Shown: positions 36,001 through 43,084 of the stretch, in pieces
Numbering within the stretch: position 1 is the first letter of the stretch
Layout: every line of letters begins with the position of its first letter
DNA from: JAZNQN01 sp045656005
Lineage (GTDB): Bacteria > Bacillota > Clostridia > UMGS1883 > UMGS1540
Direction of reading: 5' to 3'
DNA length: 64,000 nt
Assembly (NCBI GenBank): GCA_045656005.1
Contig: JAZOQG010000032.1
Coordinates: 21,482 to 85,481, forward strand
Translations under genes and position numbers: made by a program
The notes under the pieces: model-generated
The model's database searches: none
What the model was told of the DNA's origin: nothing
The model's input: only the letters and a program-made list of their open reading frames with translations

Positions 36001-36127
36001 AAAAATTATAGGTGAACATTCAAAGAAGAAAAATGTTAGAAAGGCAATAAAAGCTAACGAATTTGAAATCGATGTATTCTTGGATGATTATCCTTCATTG
36101 TATCAAGAAAGGTTGCAGAACCTTTAA
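33008..36127 (+). CDS. hamB: Hachiman defence protein HamB (SF2 helicase)
   Basis: The 1039-residue helicase has Walker A MPTGAGKTK at about residues 267-275, a DEGH box at about 373 (LIFDEGHLFDDEERG), ISAIIP motif III and NLIGRTARSGM motif VI. Long N-terminal and C-terminal regions have no other recognised domain. HamB translocates on DNA and controls HamA. The adjacent overlapping hamA, size and helicase type support Hachiman over other helicase-nuclease pairs. Transcription ends at the hairpin 36270-36308. Confidence 0.88.
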   Translation: MLIEKSAQYYLKRARASAKEKEFDVPHELQARKDVNIDELFPLTIACISDLSVKITKEDISVDEVKNYYDELYFASKFYDSYLYINNSDNISDRNYFYLVGAIAYYLCDQIGSSLVLANKISIKTLNLSCNQLDILICAMLQNVEKIELNLNENNIYSRYIKQFVEAYNKLMSTSIKLNPKWIAEFRSVVYDTKSDRDIFLIDVLLAIFILKTNYSIFNLLPNHSPISSEMLTEIVGSNHFVREMWPSQRYMCKLGFFNGKSGVVQMPTGAGKTKAVSMAIYSSFCKEGNNLSVVIAPFRALCREISDDLRTDLEFDDNIRVSEISDLLQIDFELEDLFNPDRKTVVVTTPEKFLYILRQDDGLVNSISQLIFDEGHLFDDEERGATYELLIASILNKIDVGTQKILISAIIPNVDEINTWFAGNEGIPFKGDNISTVDKLPAVLRWEYIDGGNYCYLYYIDKENKDDFDFYVPRMLEVKQIANKPGEISPRYFPFVDFAKNKMRESNDMAISCFLKIASKDNVAIFCGRKDSANKILERIIDLHERQFDISSLQQRANKKEIERIANLIKENYGENNFLYFAAKLGAFAHHRGITDGIKNSVEYALKKAYITNVVCTSTLAQGVNLPIKYLIISSIYQSNEQIKVRDFHNLIGRTARSGMFTEGTIIFSDPFVYRSLKNGWKWRKYKELLDFNNSEKCSSVLLDIVRVKEINKIEYSFFKIAKGYYDDREKLIEDMDEYFSKNINDQLKNWYNHIIKTLGKLENYIATIIADNDNTYSDDLVDEMLSGTLAETLATDDEKINLRELFVKICEYLMRTMPEEQVKRNFSKSLIKSEDYVALQGEVTSLDYDEMTNDDLLEFLLKMIMKYGSPHNLNKMESVQQVVDLAKLWMQGTSYHTIKDLDFLYDFKIKKRGNYVELAVEDILAICDGDFGYSASLIISSIVEILSSMDSEGEYFETIEEIKEIGQQLKYGLEKQTEIFVYELGFNDRFIAKEITKIIGEHSKKKNVRKAIKANEFEIDVFLDDYPSLYQERLQNL

Positions 36128-36269
36128 TAGTGGCTATTTCTTCATTTAGCCTTTTCGAAAGTGTAACTACCTTGCCCAACATGGTTTGTTGCTCAAACCC
36201 CTGCCTCAACCGCTGTAACTGGTGCTTAAAATCGATTTTAGAGGCAGGTGTGTTGGCAGAAATAAATTT

Positions 36270-36308
36270 GACGATATATTCGATGCATTATTCATCGAAT
36301 ATATCGTC
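36270..36308. terminator. Bidirectional terminator between hamB and the DUF6809 gene
   Basis: A 16-bp perfect inverted repeat (GACGATATATTCGATG at 36270-36285; complement at 36293-36308) with a 7-base loop, followed by TTCGTTTTC. It overlaps the last codons of the convergent DUF6809 gene. Confidence 0.82.
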
Positions 36309-36572
36309 TTCGTTTTCAAAGCAAGCTATAGTAAATCTTGATCCTAATTTAAATCCTTTTATAAAGGTTTGACATTCTGTGATTTGCATCATTTCGTCAT
36401 AGCAAGCCTTGAATTTGTCAAACACCTCTTTTTCTTGTTCGTTCAAGCTTTCAAGTAACTTTTCTTCATTCTTAGTCAGCATCCTGAATGCCTTATCAAA
36501 TCCTCTTTGTCTTTGAAACGGTCTTTCCATGGGATTTATATTCCCATACCAGAATTCTTCAAGTATATGCAT
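36288..36572 (-). CDS. DUF6809 family small protein (copy 1)
   Basis: The 94-residue mostly helical protein (LEEFWYGNINPMERPFQRQ...TECQTFIKGFKLG) is a DUF6809-type protein common on Clostridia mobile elements; its function is unknown. It is about 75-80% identical by eye to the protein at 58270-58554 in the outer island. Its ATG overlaps the stop of the upstream 80-residue gene. The terminator hairpin forms its last codons, an arrangement also seen at the second copy. Confidence 0.72.
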   Translation of the reverse strand: MHILEEFWYGNINPMERPFQRQRGFDKAFRMLTKNEEKLLESLNEQEKEVFDKFKACYDEMMQITECQTFIKGFKLGSRFTIACFENEDDIFDE

Positions 36573-36814
36573 TATTTTCCCTCCTTACACAAAGAGAGCG
36601 ACTCAAGTTCCGGTATATCCGAAATCGAGTCGCCCTCTTCAATCATTCTTTTGGCTGTCAGTAGTGTGTGCTTGACATAAATCATATTCAGTTGTTCTCG
36701 TATCATTTTGGCATCAACTTTCTGTTCCACCATTTTGAATACTTCTACAAACACAGCACTTTCAATTCCATATTTGTCGCCGTACATAATTTCTTCCAAA
36801 GTATAATTTGCCAT
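36572..36814 (-). CDS. Small hypothetical protein upstream of the DUF6809 gene
   Basis: The 80-residue helical protein (MANYTLEEIMYGDKYGIESAVF...) is unrecognised. The start at 36814 is fixed by a strong AGGAGGTGA site eight bases upstream; the longer frame extends into the promoter. It is coupled to the DUF6809 gene by a TAATG overlap. The second DUF6809 locus at 58 kb keeps the same promoter and leader but lacks this gene. Confidence 0.65.
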   Translation of the reverse strand: MANYTLEEIMYGDKYGIESAVFVEVFKMVEQKVDAKMIREQLNMIYVKHTLLTAKRMIEEGDSISDIPELESLSLCKEGK

Positions 36815-36837
36815 TTGCGTCACCTCCTGTGACACAA

Positions 36838-36866
36838 ACAATATCACGAAAGGGAGAGGAAGTCAA
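36838..36866 (-). promoter_or_regulatory. Promoter of the DUF6809 operon (copy 1)
   Basis: On the minus strand TTGACT (top 36861-36866), 17 bases, TATTGT (top 36838-36843). The -35 region and the leader through TGTGTCACAG are almost identical to 58211-58255 upstream of the second DUF6809 gene. Confidence 0.75.
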
Positions 36867-36886
36867 CGAAGGAATTTTGAAAATTA

Positions 36887-37300
36887 TTATTTAGTTGCAT
36901 TATTTATCTTCTTTTGTTTTCCGCCACCTATATAACCGATAATTGTAAGCGGAAGTCCAATGAAAATGTATATGGGAAAACATATTGTTCCAATTAAATA
37001 TAAAGTAGCTGAGAACTTTGCCAAGCCACTTTTCTTGGCTAAATAAGCACACCAGCCCAATAGTGTTCCTAGCGTAAAGGTACATATATGTACTAACAGT
37101 AAAATTACTATTGCATAAATTATATTTACAGATACAGAACTAAATCCCACTAAATCAAAAACTGCACCAAATGTTTGTTGACAGTACTCAATATAATCCA
37201 TTCCTACGGAGGCAATTATTGCGCCGCCAAAGAACCAAAGTAGGTATCCAGCATATAATGTTGATAAAATATTTGAAATAAGTAAAGTTTTGCTTCTCAT
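36887..37300 (-). CDS. Polytopic membrane protein, function unknown
   Basis: The 137-residue protein has three to four hydrophobic helices (LLISNILSTLYAGYLLWFFGGAIIASVG, IIYAIVILLLVHICTFTLGTLLGWC, ATLYLIGTICFPIYIFIGLPLTIIGYIGG) and a basic tail. No family is recognised. It is the last gene of a five-gene minus-strand operon headed by the SPFH gene and would be under the invertible promoter at 40.9-41.1 kb if that promoter faces the operon. Confidence 0.65.
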   Translation of the reverse strand: MRSKTLLISNILSTLYAGYLLWFFGGAIIASVGMDYIEYCQQTFGAVFDLVGFSSVSVNIIYAIVILLLVHICTFTLGTLLGWCAYLAKKSGLAKFSATLYLIGTICFPIYIFIGLPLTIIGYIGGGKQKKINNATK

Positions 37301-37311
37301 ATATATTCTCC

Positions 37312-38157
37312 TTACTGTGCTACTTCAAGCAACTTCTTTGTAATTCTTCCTTGAACTTCGAGGTAATAAGCAGTTTCGGCAGCATTCATATCTTCGCTTT
37401 CCCATTTTTCAAAATCATCCATCATTTTTGTGTATTTACCCATATATTTGGTGTAATCTGAAAGTATGCTCATATCACTAGGATTATTTGCGTATTTTTT
37501 CATGATTGCAACATATTCATCAAAGAATTTTTCGTAACTATCCATTGCTGACTTGAAATCAGCTCTGATTCCACCATTATTTGTTTCCTTCTTTTCTGGC
37601 TCTTTAGTGGTTGTTTCAGAAGTGGTTTGTTTATCTTCAGCTGATGAAGCATCAGTATCATCACTGATGACATTATTAGATTCTGCATTATTTTTTTCGT
37701 TTCTGCTATATGTATCTTTCGCATAATAAATTACGATACTTTTGTCATTAGAAAACATTTGCTCATAATCAGAATAATTGTCATTCTTCTGTATATTGCC
37801 TATTCCGTTTTGTATATAATCATCAACTTTAAAAACTGACCCTTTTTCCAATGTATCTATTTTATAAGAAAGTTTATCCAAAATATCTTTTGCATCTGTT
37901 TCTATAGATTTCACTTCAAATCCATCTGCTTCTAAAACTTCTATAGCAGAACTGTAGTTTACACCAAATACATTAGGAATTTCATATTTTCCTGTATTTT
38001 TACTACCATCCTTACCACCTTCAGGGTTGAGCAACATTATAAGTACAACTACTACAATAGCTGAAACCCAAACAATTCTTTTCTTATACCATTTCTTTTC
38101 TACATTGTCTTTTTCTAAAAGCCAATCCAAGCCTTTTTGATACCATTTCTTATCCAT
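37312..38157 (-). CDS. Membrane-anchored PASTA-like protein with DUF6591-like C-terminus
   Basis: The 281-residue protein has a basic cytoplasmic N-terminus, one membrane helix (IVWVSAIVVVVLIMLL) and an extracellular PASTA-like segment (YEIPNVFGVNYSSAIEVLEADGFEVKS). A low-complexity Ser/Thr/Glu linker and a helical C-terminal domain (SAMDSYEKFFDEYVAIMKKY...) resembling DUF6591 follow. A PASTA-like module suggests binding of cell-wall or lipid ligand, but this is inferred. It lies in the SPFH operon with spacers of 12-30 bases to its neighbours. Confidence 0.7.
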   Translation of the reverse strand: MDKKWYQKGLDWLLEKDNVEKKWYKKRIVWVSAIVVVVLIMLLNPEGGKDGSKNTGKYEIPNVFGVNYSSAIEVLEADGFEVKSIETDAKDILDKLSYKIDTLEKGSVFKVDDYIQNGIGNIQKNDNYSDYEQMFSNDKSIVIYYAKDTYSRNEKNNAESNNVISDDTDASSAEDKQTTSETTTKEPEKKETNNGGIRADFKSAMDSYEKFFDEYVAIMKKYANNPSDMSILSDYTKYMGKYTKMMDDFEKWESEDMNAAETAYYLEVQGRITKKLLEVAQ

Positions 38158-38186
38158 TTTTAAAATCCTCCTATGTATTGTTTATT

Positions 38187-38819
38187 TTATTTTAACGGAG
38201 AGCCACAATATTCACATTCTCCCATGTCTCCTACAATTGTATTGTTTGCGCCACAGCATGGACAAGCAATTATCTTGGTTTCAACATTAACAGAAAATGT
38301 ATTCGTCATATCTCCTGATTGGTCCTGAATAATGTTTGGTAAAACAATCTCTCTTGTACCTTCATTGATATAAGCGTTTTTCAGATAACCTTTGTTTATC
38401 AGCTTTTGAATATCTTTTTTAGCCACATCATAAGATTTGCCCATTGAAGAAGCTATAACATCAATTTGTCTTTCGTTTCCATTTACAATAACAGATAAAT
38501 ATTTTTTGACATCTTCAGCTTCTCTTTTGATTTTTTGAGAAACTTTCTGTAATGCAAAACCTGCAATACCGAAAAATAATATCATTCCAATATCATCCGA
38601 ACCGAAACCATCACTCAAACAAGCAATAAATCCGATTCCGGCAATGCAATATGATGCTATACCAATACCGCCTATAAGTTTTCCTGCACCCATAGCGGTT
38701 TTCTTATCAACAGAAACACGCTTTATTATCAAAAATATACCTACCGGCCAAAAAATACATAATGCTAAGATTATTACCGGCCATGAATATAATCCGCTGA
38801 TTTTACCTTTTTCGTTCAC
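38187..38819 (-). CDS. Membrane protein with winged-helix-like region and C-terminal zinc ribbon
   Basis: The 210-residue protein has three hydrophobic helices at the N-terminus, then a soluble helical region with a winged-helix-like pattern (YLSVIVNGNERQIDVIASSMGKSYDVAKKDIQKLINKGYL). A zinc ribbon ends it (CPCCGANN...CEYCGSPLK). It starts with GTG after an AGGAGGT site. Similar helix/zinc-ribbon proteins accompany SPFH proteins in the YdjGHI group of Bacillus; that relation is by layout, not by clear sequence match. Confidence 0.68.
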   Translation of the reverse strand: MNEKGKISGLYSWPVIILALCIFWPVGIFLIIKRVSVDKKTAMGAGKLIGGIGIASYCIAGIGFIACLSDGFGSDDIGMILFFGIAGFALQKVSQKIKREAEDVKKYLSVIVNGNERQIDVIASSMGKSYDVAKKDIQKLINKGYLKNAYINEGTREIVLPNIIQDQSGDMTNTFSVNVETKIIACPCCGANNTIVGDMGECEYCGSPLK

Positions 38820-38839
38820 TTTAAATTACCTCCTGAATT

Positions 38840-39514
38840 TTAATAACTTCCTCTTTTAGTGCTTTTGATTTTTAAAGAACGCAGTTTTATAGCATTTTTG
38901 ATATCTGATATTTTTTGCGGAATACTTTCATCATTATCAGATAATAACTTATGTAATTCCTCAAACAGCTCTGATATTACAATTTCATCACTGGATAATG
39001 TACTGTTATCTGAATATCTAAGTAATTCGCTTAGTTCATCTAAATCATTGCTGTAAGCACTTTCCTTGTATTCAATTGCCAAGCCTTTTGCAGTTGTGTA
39101 TAAATTATCTACAACCGCTTGATTTTCGGATAATACCTTATTTTTACTTCCTATGTATTCGCCAAAATAAATAATGATTACATCAACCGCAAGCATAATA
39201 CCTAACGCAAGTAGATTTAAAAGAATATATGTTTTTATCAGCAACGGAAAAATATTAACAAATATAATTGACATTACCAAAACAATACCTAAATGAAAAA
39301 GGCTGGCTATAATGTTTGCAACTCCAAATATAGATTTCTTTATGTACAAGGCTTTTATCGTTCCAATGCCTTCTACAAAAATCAAGAACATCAGGGAAAT
39401 CCACCTCATTGGTATTGTAAAAATATTATCAAATGTCAATAAGTAAAATATTATTGTTGCGACTATTGAGGTAGCACCGCAAATCAAAGTAATAGCTTTA
39501 GAATTCTTCAACAT
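38840..39514 (-). CDS. Four-helix membrane protein with cytoplasmic helical tail
   Basis: The 224-residue protein has about four membrane helices in the first 130 residues and a charged helical C-terminus (DELSELLRYSDNSTLSSDEIVISELFEELHKLLSDND). No family is recognised. It is the second gene of the SPFH operon, 13 bases after the SPFH stop, with a GGGGGCG site. Confidence 0.65.
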   Translation of the reverse strand: MLKNSKAITLICGATSIVATIIFYLLTFDNIFTIPMRWISLMFLIFVEGIGTIKALYIKKSIFGVANIIASLFHLGIVLVMSIIFVNIFPLLIKTYILLNLLALGIMLAVDVIIIYFGEYIGSKNKVLSENQAVVDNLYTTAKGLAIEYKESAYSNDLDELSELLRYSDNSTLSSDEIVISELFEELHKLLSDNDESIPQKISDIKNAIKLRSLKIKSTKRGSY

Positions 39515-39526
39515 ATTTTCGCCCCC

Positions 39527-40828
39527 TTATTCTATCTTAGTCCCACATTCAGGGCAGAATTTTGTGTTATCTTTTATTACCTTTCCGCAGCCACTACATT
39601 TCTTTACTAAAGAATGACCGCATTCAGGACAAAACTTACTGTTTCCGCTTAACAGATTGCCGCAGTTCGGACATGGTGTAGGTACTTTTGCCCCACATAC
39701 AGAACAAGAGGTAGCACCATCGGGCAAATCTGCCTTGCAACTGCTACACGGATTATATTTTTTACCGCACTCTGGACAGAATTTTGTATTTTCGGTTATA
39801 TCCGCATTACATGATGAACATTTAATGATTTTATCTGTTGTTTTGTTATCTTCAATAGAAGCAGTAGTATCGAAACCGCAATGGTTACAGAATTTTTCAT
39901 TTACACCAATTCGGGCTTTGCATTTTGGACATTCTTTTGTATCGTTAGTATTCAGTGTTTGCGTCAGCCCACCAAACTGCTGACCGATTGCTCCGCCAAC
40001 ACCAACACCCATTCCTAAGCCAATACCTGCACCCATTAAGCCGCCTTGCATGGAATTAGGATTTGTAGCTGCTCCTTCTAAAGTGTCAAACGAACGCTCT
40101 TGCTGATAGCTATAACCAACAATATCCATTTCAGCTCTTTTGGCAAGTGCTTTTTTGAGTTGTATAACTGCATCATCATCTTCCGGGACATTTATATCGT
40201 TAACAAAGAAAGAGACCAGTTTGATTCCATATTCATCAAATATTGGTGAAATCTTTTCTTGTAAATATGTAGATATTTCATCAAGGTATGCGTTGATTTC
40301 CAATATGCTGATATTTTTATGAACCAAATAAGAAGAGATAACATCTTTTGCTTTGGTCAGATATACTCCGCGGAAGAATTTTAATATGCTTCCTTTATCA
40401 AATTGCGGAAGAGTACCGACAAGCTTTAATAAAAACTTTTTAGATTCTTCAATCTGTATTCCAAATTGGCCAAAAGCTCTTACTGGCACAAATACCTTAT
40501 ATTTTGGATCCTGCAACTGGATGGGAGTAGAAGTACCCCATTTAACATCCAACGAAAAGACTTTATTGATATACCATACTTCCGCAGTGAACGGTGAACG
40601 ACCACCAAAAGGAAGATTTATCAGTTTATTTAAAATCGGGATATTTGCAGTATCTAATGTATGTCTGCCTGCACCAAAAACATCGCAGACTTGCCCGCCT
40701 TTTACCAAGATTGCTTCCTGTGATTCGTTGACTATCAACTGTGTCCAGGTTCCCAATTCGCTGTTTGGATATTTCCAGGCAAACACATCTGGATTACCGT
40801 CATATTTTATGACATCAATAATTGCCAT
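39527..40828 (-). CDS. SPFH-domain protein with five tandem zinc ribbons (YdjI-like)
   Basis: The 433-residue protein begins with an SPFH (band-7) domain (about residues 1-270; VWYINKVFSLDVKWGTSTPIQLQDPKY, VSFFVNDINVPEDD). A Gly/Met-rich linker (GLMGAGIGLGMGVGVGG) and five consecutive C-x2-C ribbons (CPKC/CNHC, CSSC/CPEC, CSSC/CSVC, CPNC/CPEC, CSGC/CPEC) follow. B. subtilis YdjI, a similar SPFH/zinc-ribbon protein, recruits PspA to damaged membrane. The ATG at 40828 has an AAGGAGG site; the longer frame runs into the inverted repeat. It heads a five-gene membrane operon and lies 32 bases from an invertible promoter segment. Confidence 0.8.
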   Translation of the reverse strand: MAIIDVIKYDGNPDVFAWKYPNSELGTWTQLIVNESQEAILVKGGQVCDVFGAGRHTLDTANIPILNKLINLPFGGRSPFTAEVWYINKVFSLDVKWGTSTPIQLQDPKYKVFVPVRAFGQFGIQIEESKKFLLKLVGTLPQFDKGSILKFFRGVYLTKAKDVISSYLVHKNISILEINAYLDEISTYLQEKISPIFDEYGIKLVSFFVNDINVPEDDDAVIQLKKALAKRAEMDIVGYSYQQERSFDTLEGAATNPNSMQGGLMGAGIGLGMGVGVGGAIGQQFGGLTQTLNTNDTKECPKCKARIGVNEKFCNHCGFDTTASIEDNKTTDKIIKCSSCNADITENTKFCPECGKKYNPCSSCKADLPDGATSCSVCGAKVPTPCPNCGNLLSGNSKFCPECGHSLVKKCSGCGKVIKDNTKFCPECGTKIE

Positions 40829-40859
40829 AGATAGATTCCTCCTTGTTAACAAAGCAAAT

Positions 40860-40883
40860 ACCACATAATCGTGATTATGTGGT
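40860..40883. repeat. Left inverted repeat of the invertible segment
   Basis: A 24-bp near-palindrome, ACCACATAATC-GT-GATTATGTGGT, whose exact reverse complement is at 41090-41113. Only the central two bases are asymmetric and set its direction. Confidence 0.88.
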
Positions 40884-41089
40884 ATTCATAGGACAGACCA
40901 TTCTTCATATAGAGATATTTTAACTTCTGTTATCAAGGATTTATAGACCGATGATTATTTTCAACTTCATCGGTCTTGAAAATATGCTATTTTTTATTTA
41001 TTATGTAGAAATTAAGAATAAGTTTATACAAATCATTGACATAATTCGATTTTTTTAGTATAATATATTTGTAATTTTGCGATTGCACG
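40884..41089. other. Invertible promoter segment (predicted phase-variation switch, OFF for the SPFH operon)
   Basis: The 206-bp segment lies between exact inverted repeats and contains a single consensus promoter facing right, away from the SPFH operon. Inversion would turn it toward the SPFH start at 40828. A hairpin (AGACCGATGA at 40945-40954 with its complement 40967-40976) is also inside. A tyrosine recombinase gene ends 10 bases beyond the right repeat. The layout matches the C. difficile cwpV and flg switches (about 20-bp repeats, 150-200-bp segment, tyrosine recombinase RecV). Inversion itself is inferred. Confidence 0.78.
41036..41064 (+). promoter_or_regulatory. Consensus promoter inside the invertible segment
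   Basis: TTGACA (41036-41041), exactly 17 bases, TATAAT (41059-41064). In the present orientation the transcript would soon reach the right repeat, which forms a hairpin followed by GTTTTTATTTT and should terminate it. The left repeat has no T-run on the operon side. Confidence 0.88.
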
Positions 41090-41113
41090 ACCACATAATC
41101 ACGATTATGTGGT
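41090..41113. repeat. Right inverted repeat of the invertible segment (also a terminator-like hairpin)
   Basis: ACCACATAATC-AC-GATTATGTGGT, the exact reverse complement of 40860-40883. On the plus strand it is followed by GTTTTTATTTT, so it can act as a terminator for rightward transcription. Confidence 0.88.
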
Positions 41114-41123
41114 GTTTTTATTT

Positions 41124-41963
41124 TCAGCAGATTAATAGTCCAAGTCTTTGCAACTGCTTTCTGTGAATTTCGCCTGTTTCCATTGTGTATATTCGTGTAG
41201 TGTTCACACTTGAGTGACCAAGAATGTCGGCAAGCCTTACAACATCTTTCTGGAGAGAGTAGTAGGTGCGTGCAAACAGATGGCGAAGATTATGTGGGAA
41301 TACTTTATCTTTTGACACTCCGGCAATTTCACAAAGCTTTTTCATATCAGACCATATATTGCTTCTATCAAGTGGTTTTCCGTTTTTGCTTACAAATACA
41401 GAGCCACTTTTTATATTGTTTTCTCTTATATAGTCTTTTAGCATTTTGCAAAGCTGCTTAGGTAAGATAACAATTCTCATTTTACCTTTACAGTTAATTG
41501 TTGCCTGTCCAGACTTGACAGCAGAAACCGTTATAGCTTTAAGTTCTGATACACGGATACCTGTTGCACATATAGTTTGCATAAGGTAATAAAGTCTTTG
41601 GTTTTTCTTTTGCTTTGCAGCAACTAACAATCTTTCATATTCAGCTTTTGTCAGTTCCTTATCCTTACTTGAAAATATCTGCCTTTGGATTTTAAGAGCC
41701 TTCACCTTCAGGTCATACCACTCGTTATATGCAAAGAAACTATTTAGTGATGATAGTATAGAATTTACACTTGCCGGAGCATATTTTTCTACTATATCTT
41801 TCTTGTATTCAAGCACAACACTTTTACTCAATTCTGTTTCTTTGCACCATTCCATGAATACTGCTATGTCACGGACATACTTATCCAAGGTAGAGGGGGA
41901 CTTTTCCTCATCAATTAAATGGCCTTTAAACTTTTTTATTAGTTCGTTTGTGATTTTTCTCAT
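41124..41963 (-). CDS. Tyrosine site-specific recombinase (predicted invertase)
   Basis: The 279-residue protein has an N-terminal SAM-like core-binding domain (about residues 1-85) and a catalytic domain with Arg137 (GIRVSEL), Lys161, His224-x2-Arg227 (HNLRHLF), His250 (LGHSS) and Tyr259 (TTRIYTME), a complete active site. Length is that of small Xer/RecV-type enzymes rather than integrases with arm-binding domains. It reads toward the inverted repeats, stopping 10 bases away. I infer that it inverts that segment. The AAAGGAG site precedes ATG 41963. An alternative is a role in resolving element multimers. Confidence 0.88.
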   Translation of the reverse strand: MRKITNELIKKFKGHLIDEEKSPSTLDKYVRDIAVFMEWCKETELSKSVVLEYKKDIVEKYAPASVNSILSSLNSFFAYNEWYDLKVKALKIQRQIFSSKDKELTKAEYERLLVAAKQKKNQRLYYLMQTICATGIRVSELKAITVSAVKSGQATINCKGKMRIVILPKQLCKMLKDYIRENNIKSGSVFVSKNGKPLDRSNIWSDMKKLCEIAGVSKDKVFPHNLRHLFARTYYSLQKDVVRLADILGHSSVNTTRIYTMETGEIHRKQLQRLGLLIC

Positions 41964-42118
41964 TTTGAATCAACTCCTTTGGTTTTATTTTACCACCAAC
42001 GATAAAATATATAAGAGTTGTCAATGATTTGCGTTTTACCTCCTTATTCAACCACAAACAATACCATAAAGAACACAAAAAGTCTATTCAGCAAACTACA
42101 TTAAATTAATCTAATACA

Positions 42119-42147
42119 TTGATAAATTTGATAAAATATGATATAAT
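42119..42147 (+). promoter_or_regulatory. Promoter of the TIR-like gene
   Basis: TTGATA (42119-42124), 17 bases, TATAAT (42142-42147), 32 bases before the ATG at 42180. Confidence 0.8.
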
Positions 42148-42179
42148 ATTGCAAAGCAATCAAAAAGGAGGCACATGCC

Positions 42180-43037
42180 ATGTATTCGAAATTTGATTTT
42201 AAATTAACTAATTCTTTTTATAATACAGAACTTAATAAATATTTGGAAGTGGGGAAAAAAGAATACGATGATTTTAATGCAAAAGTAAAACGCAGTTTAA
42301 AAAACTTTATTTATGATAATGGAAAAATTGACGGGACCTCTTTAAAAGAACATTGGTTTAATATAGTCGATGCCGATGTTTTTATATCTCATTCACATCA
42401 AGATATTGGTAAGGTAAAAGCTTTTGCGGGATGGCTAAAGTACAATTTCAATCTTACATGTTTTATTGATTCTTGTGTTTGGGGATATTGTGATGAGCTT
42501 TTAAAACAAATTGATGATGCAAAATGTAAGAATTCAAATTCTTCTACATATAGCTACGAATTAAGAAATTATACCACTAGTCATGTTCATATGATGTTAT
42601 CAATAGCATTATCGGAGATGATTGACAATTCGGAATGTGTTATCTTTTTCAATACTCCTGAATCAGTATCCTTATCCGAAGATTTGGAATCATTAAAAAA
42701 ATCTAAGCATTCTATAACATTATCACCATGGATTTATCATGAATTGGCTATGACCAGTATGATTAGACCTAGTCAGTTGAAAAGACAAGTAACTTTGCTT
42801 GAACATTCGGAAAAAAGAACACTGTTTGCATCTGAACAAAATTCGATTCATATTTCTCACGATGTTGATAAATATATTAATGAAATGATCGAATTAACAG
42901 GTGAAGATCTAAATAAATGGAAACAAACGTATAGAATACTTACACACCAAATTGATGGGTACGACATTCCGTTTATACGCGGATACGAGGATATTCATGC
43001 TTTAGATGTTTTGTATTCCCTCAAGGGAATTAATTAA
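42180..43037 (+). CDS. TIR-like domain protein
   Basis: The 285-residue protein contains a TIR-like core from about residue 64. DADVFISHSHQDIGKVKAFAGWL (strand A and box 1) and LTCFIDSCVWGYCDELLKQID (strand B and BB loop) are followed by SECVIFFNTPES. SPWIYHELAMTS supplies the W-x3-E that usually holds the catalytic glutamate. TIR proteins in bacterial immunity cleave NAD+ or make signalling nucleotides. The ATG at 42180 has AGGAGG eight bases upstream. It converges on a three-gene TIR operon (43085-45959), with a shared terminator between, suggesting one module. Confidence 0.75.
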   Translation: MYSKFDFKLTNSFYNTELNKYLEVGKKEYDDFNAKVKRSLKNFIYDNGKIDGTSLKEHWFNIVDADVFISHSHQDIGKVKAFAGWLKYNFNLTCFIDSCVWGYCDELLKQIDDAKCKNSNSSTYSYELRNYTTSHVHMMLSIALSEMIDNSECVIFFNTPESVSLSEDLESLKKSKHSITLSPWIYHELAMTSMIRPSQLKRQVTLLEHSEKRTLFASEQNSIHISHDVDKYINEMIELTGEDLNKWKQTYRILTHQIDGYDIPFIRGYEDIHALDVLYSLKGIN

Positions 43038-43039
43038 AA

Positions 43040-43076
43040 AAGCAAGCAGCTCTTTAAACAAAAGGGTTGCTTGCTT
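43040..43076. terminator. Bidirectional terminator between the TIR-like gene and the membrane gene
   Basis: AAGCAAGCA (43040-43048) pairs with TGCTTGCTT (43068-43076), flanked by A-rich and TAATTTT sequence. Confidence 0.75.
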
Positions 43077-43084
43077 AATTTTGG

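Noticed and set aside
36128..36287. Minus-strand codon run between hamB and the terminator (KFISANTPASKIDF...)
   Set aside because: It reads like a protein fragment, but has no start, runs antisense into hamB, and I could not place it in a family.
40945..40976. Hairpin inside the invertible segment as a stand-alone terminator or ncRNA
   Set aside because: A 10-bp stem is present but neither strand has a T-run directly after it; I left it as part of the switch rather than calling a separate element.
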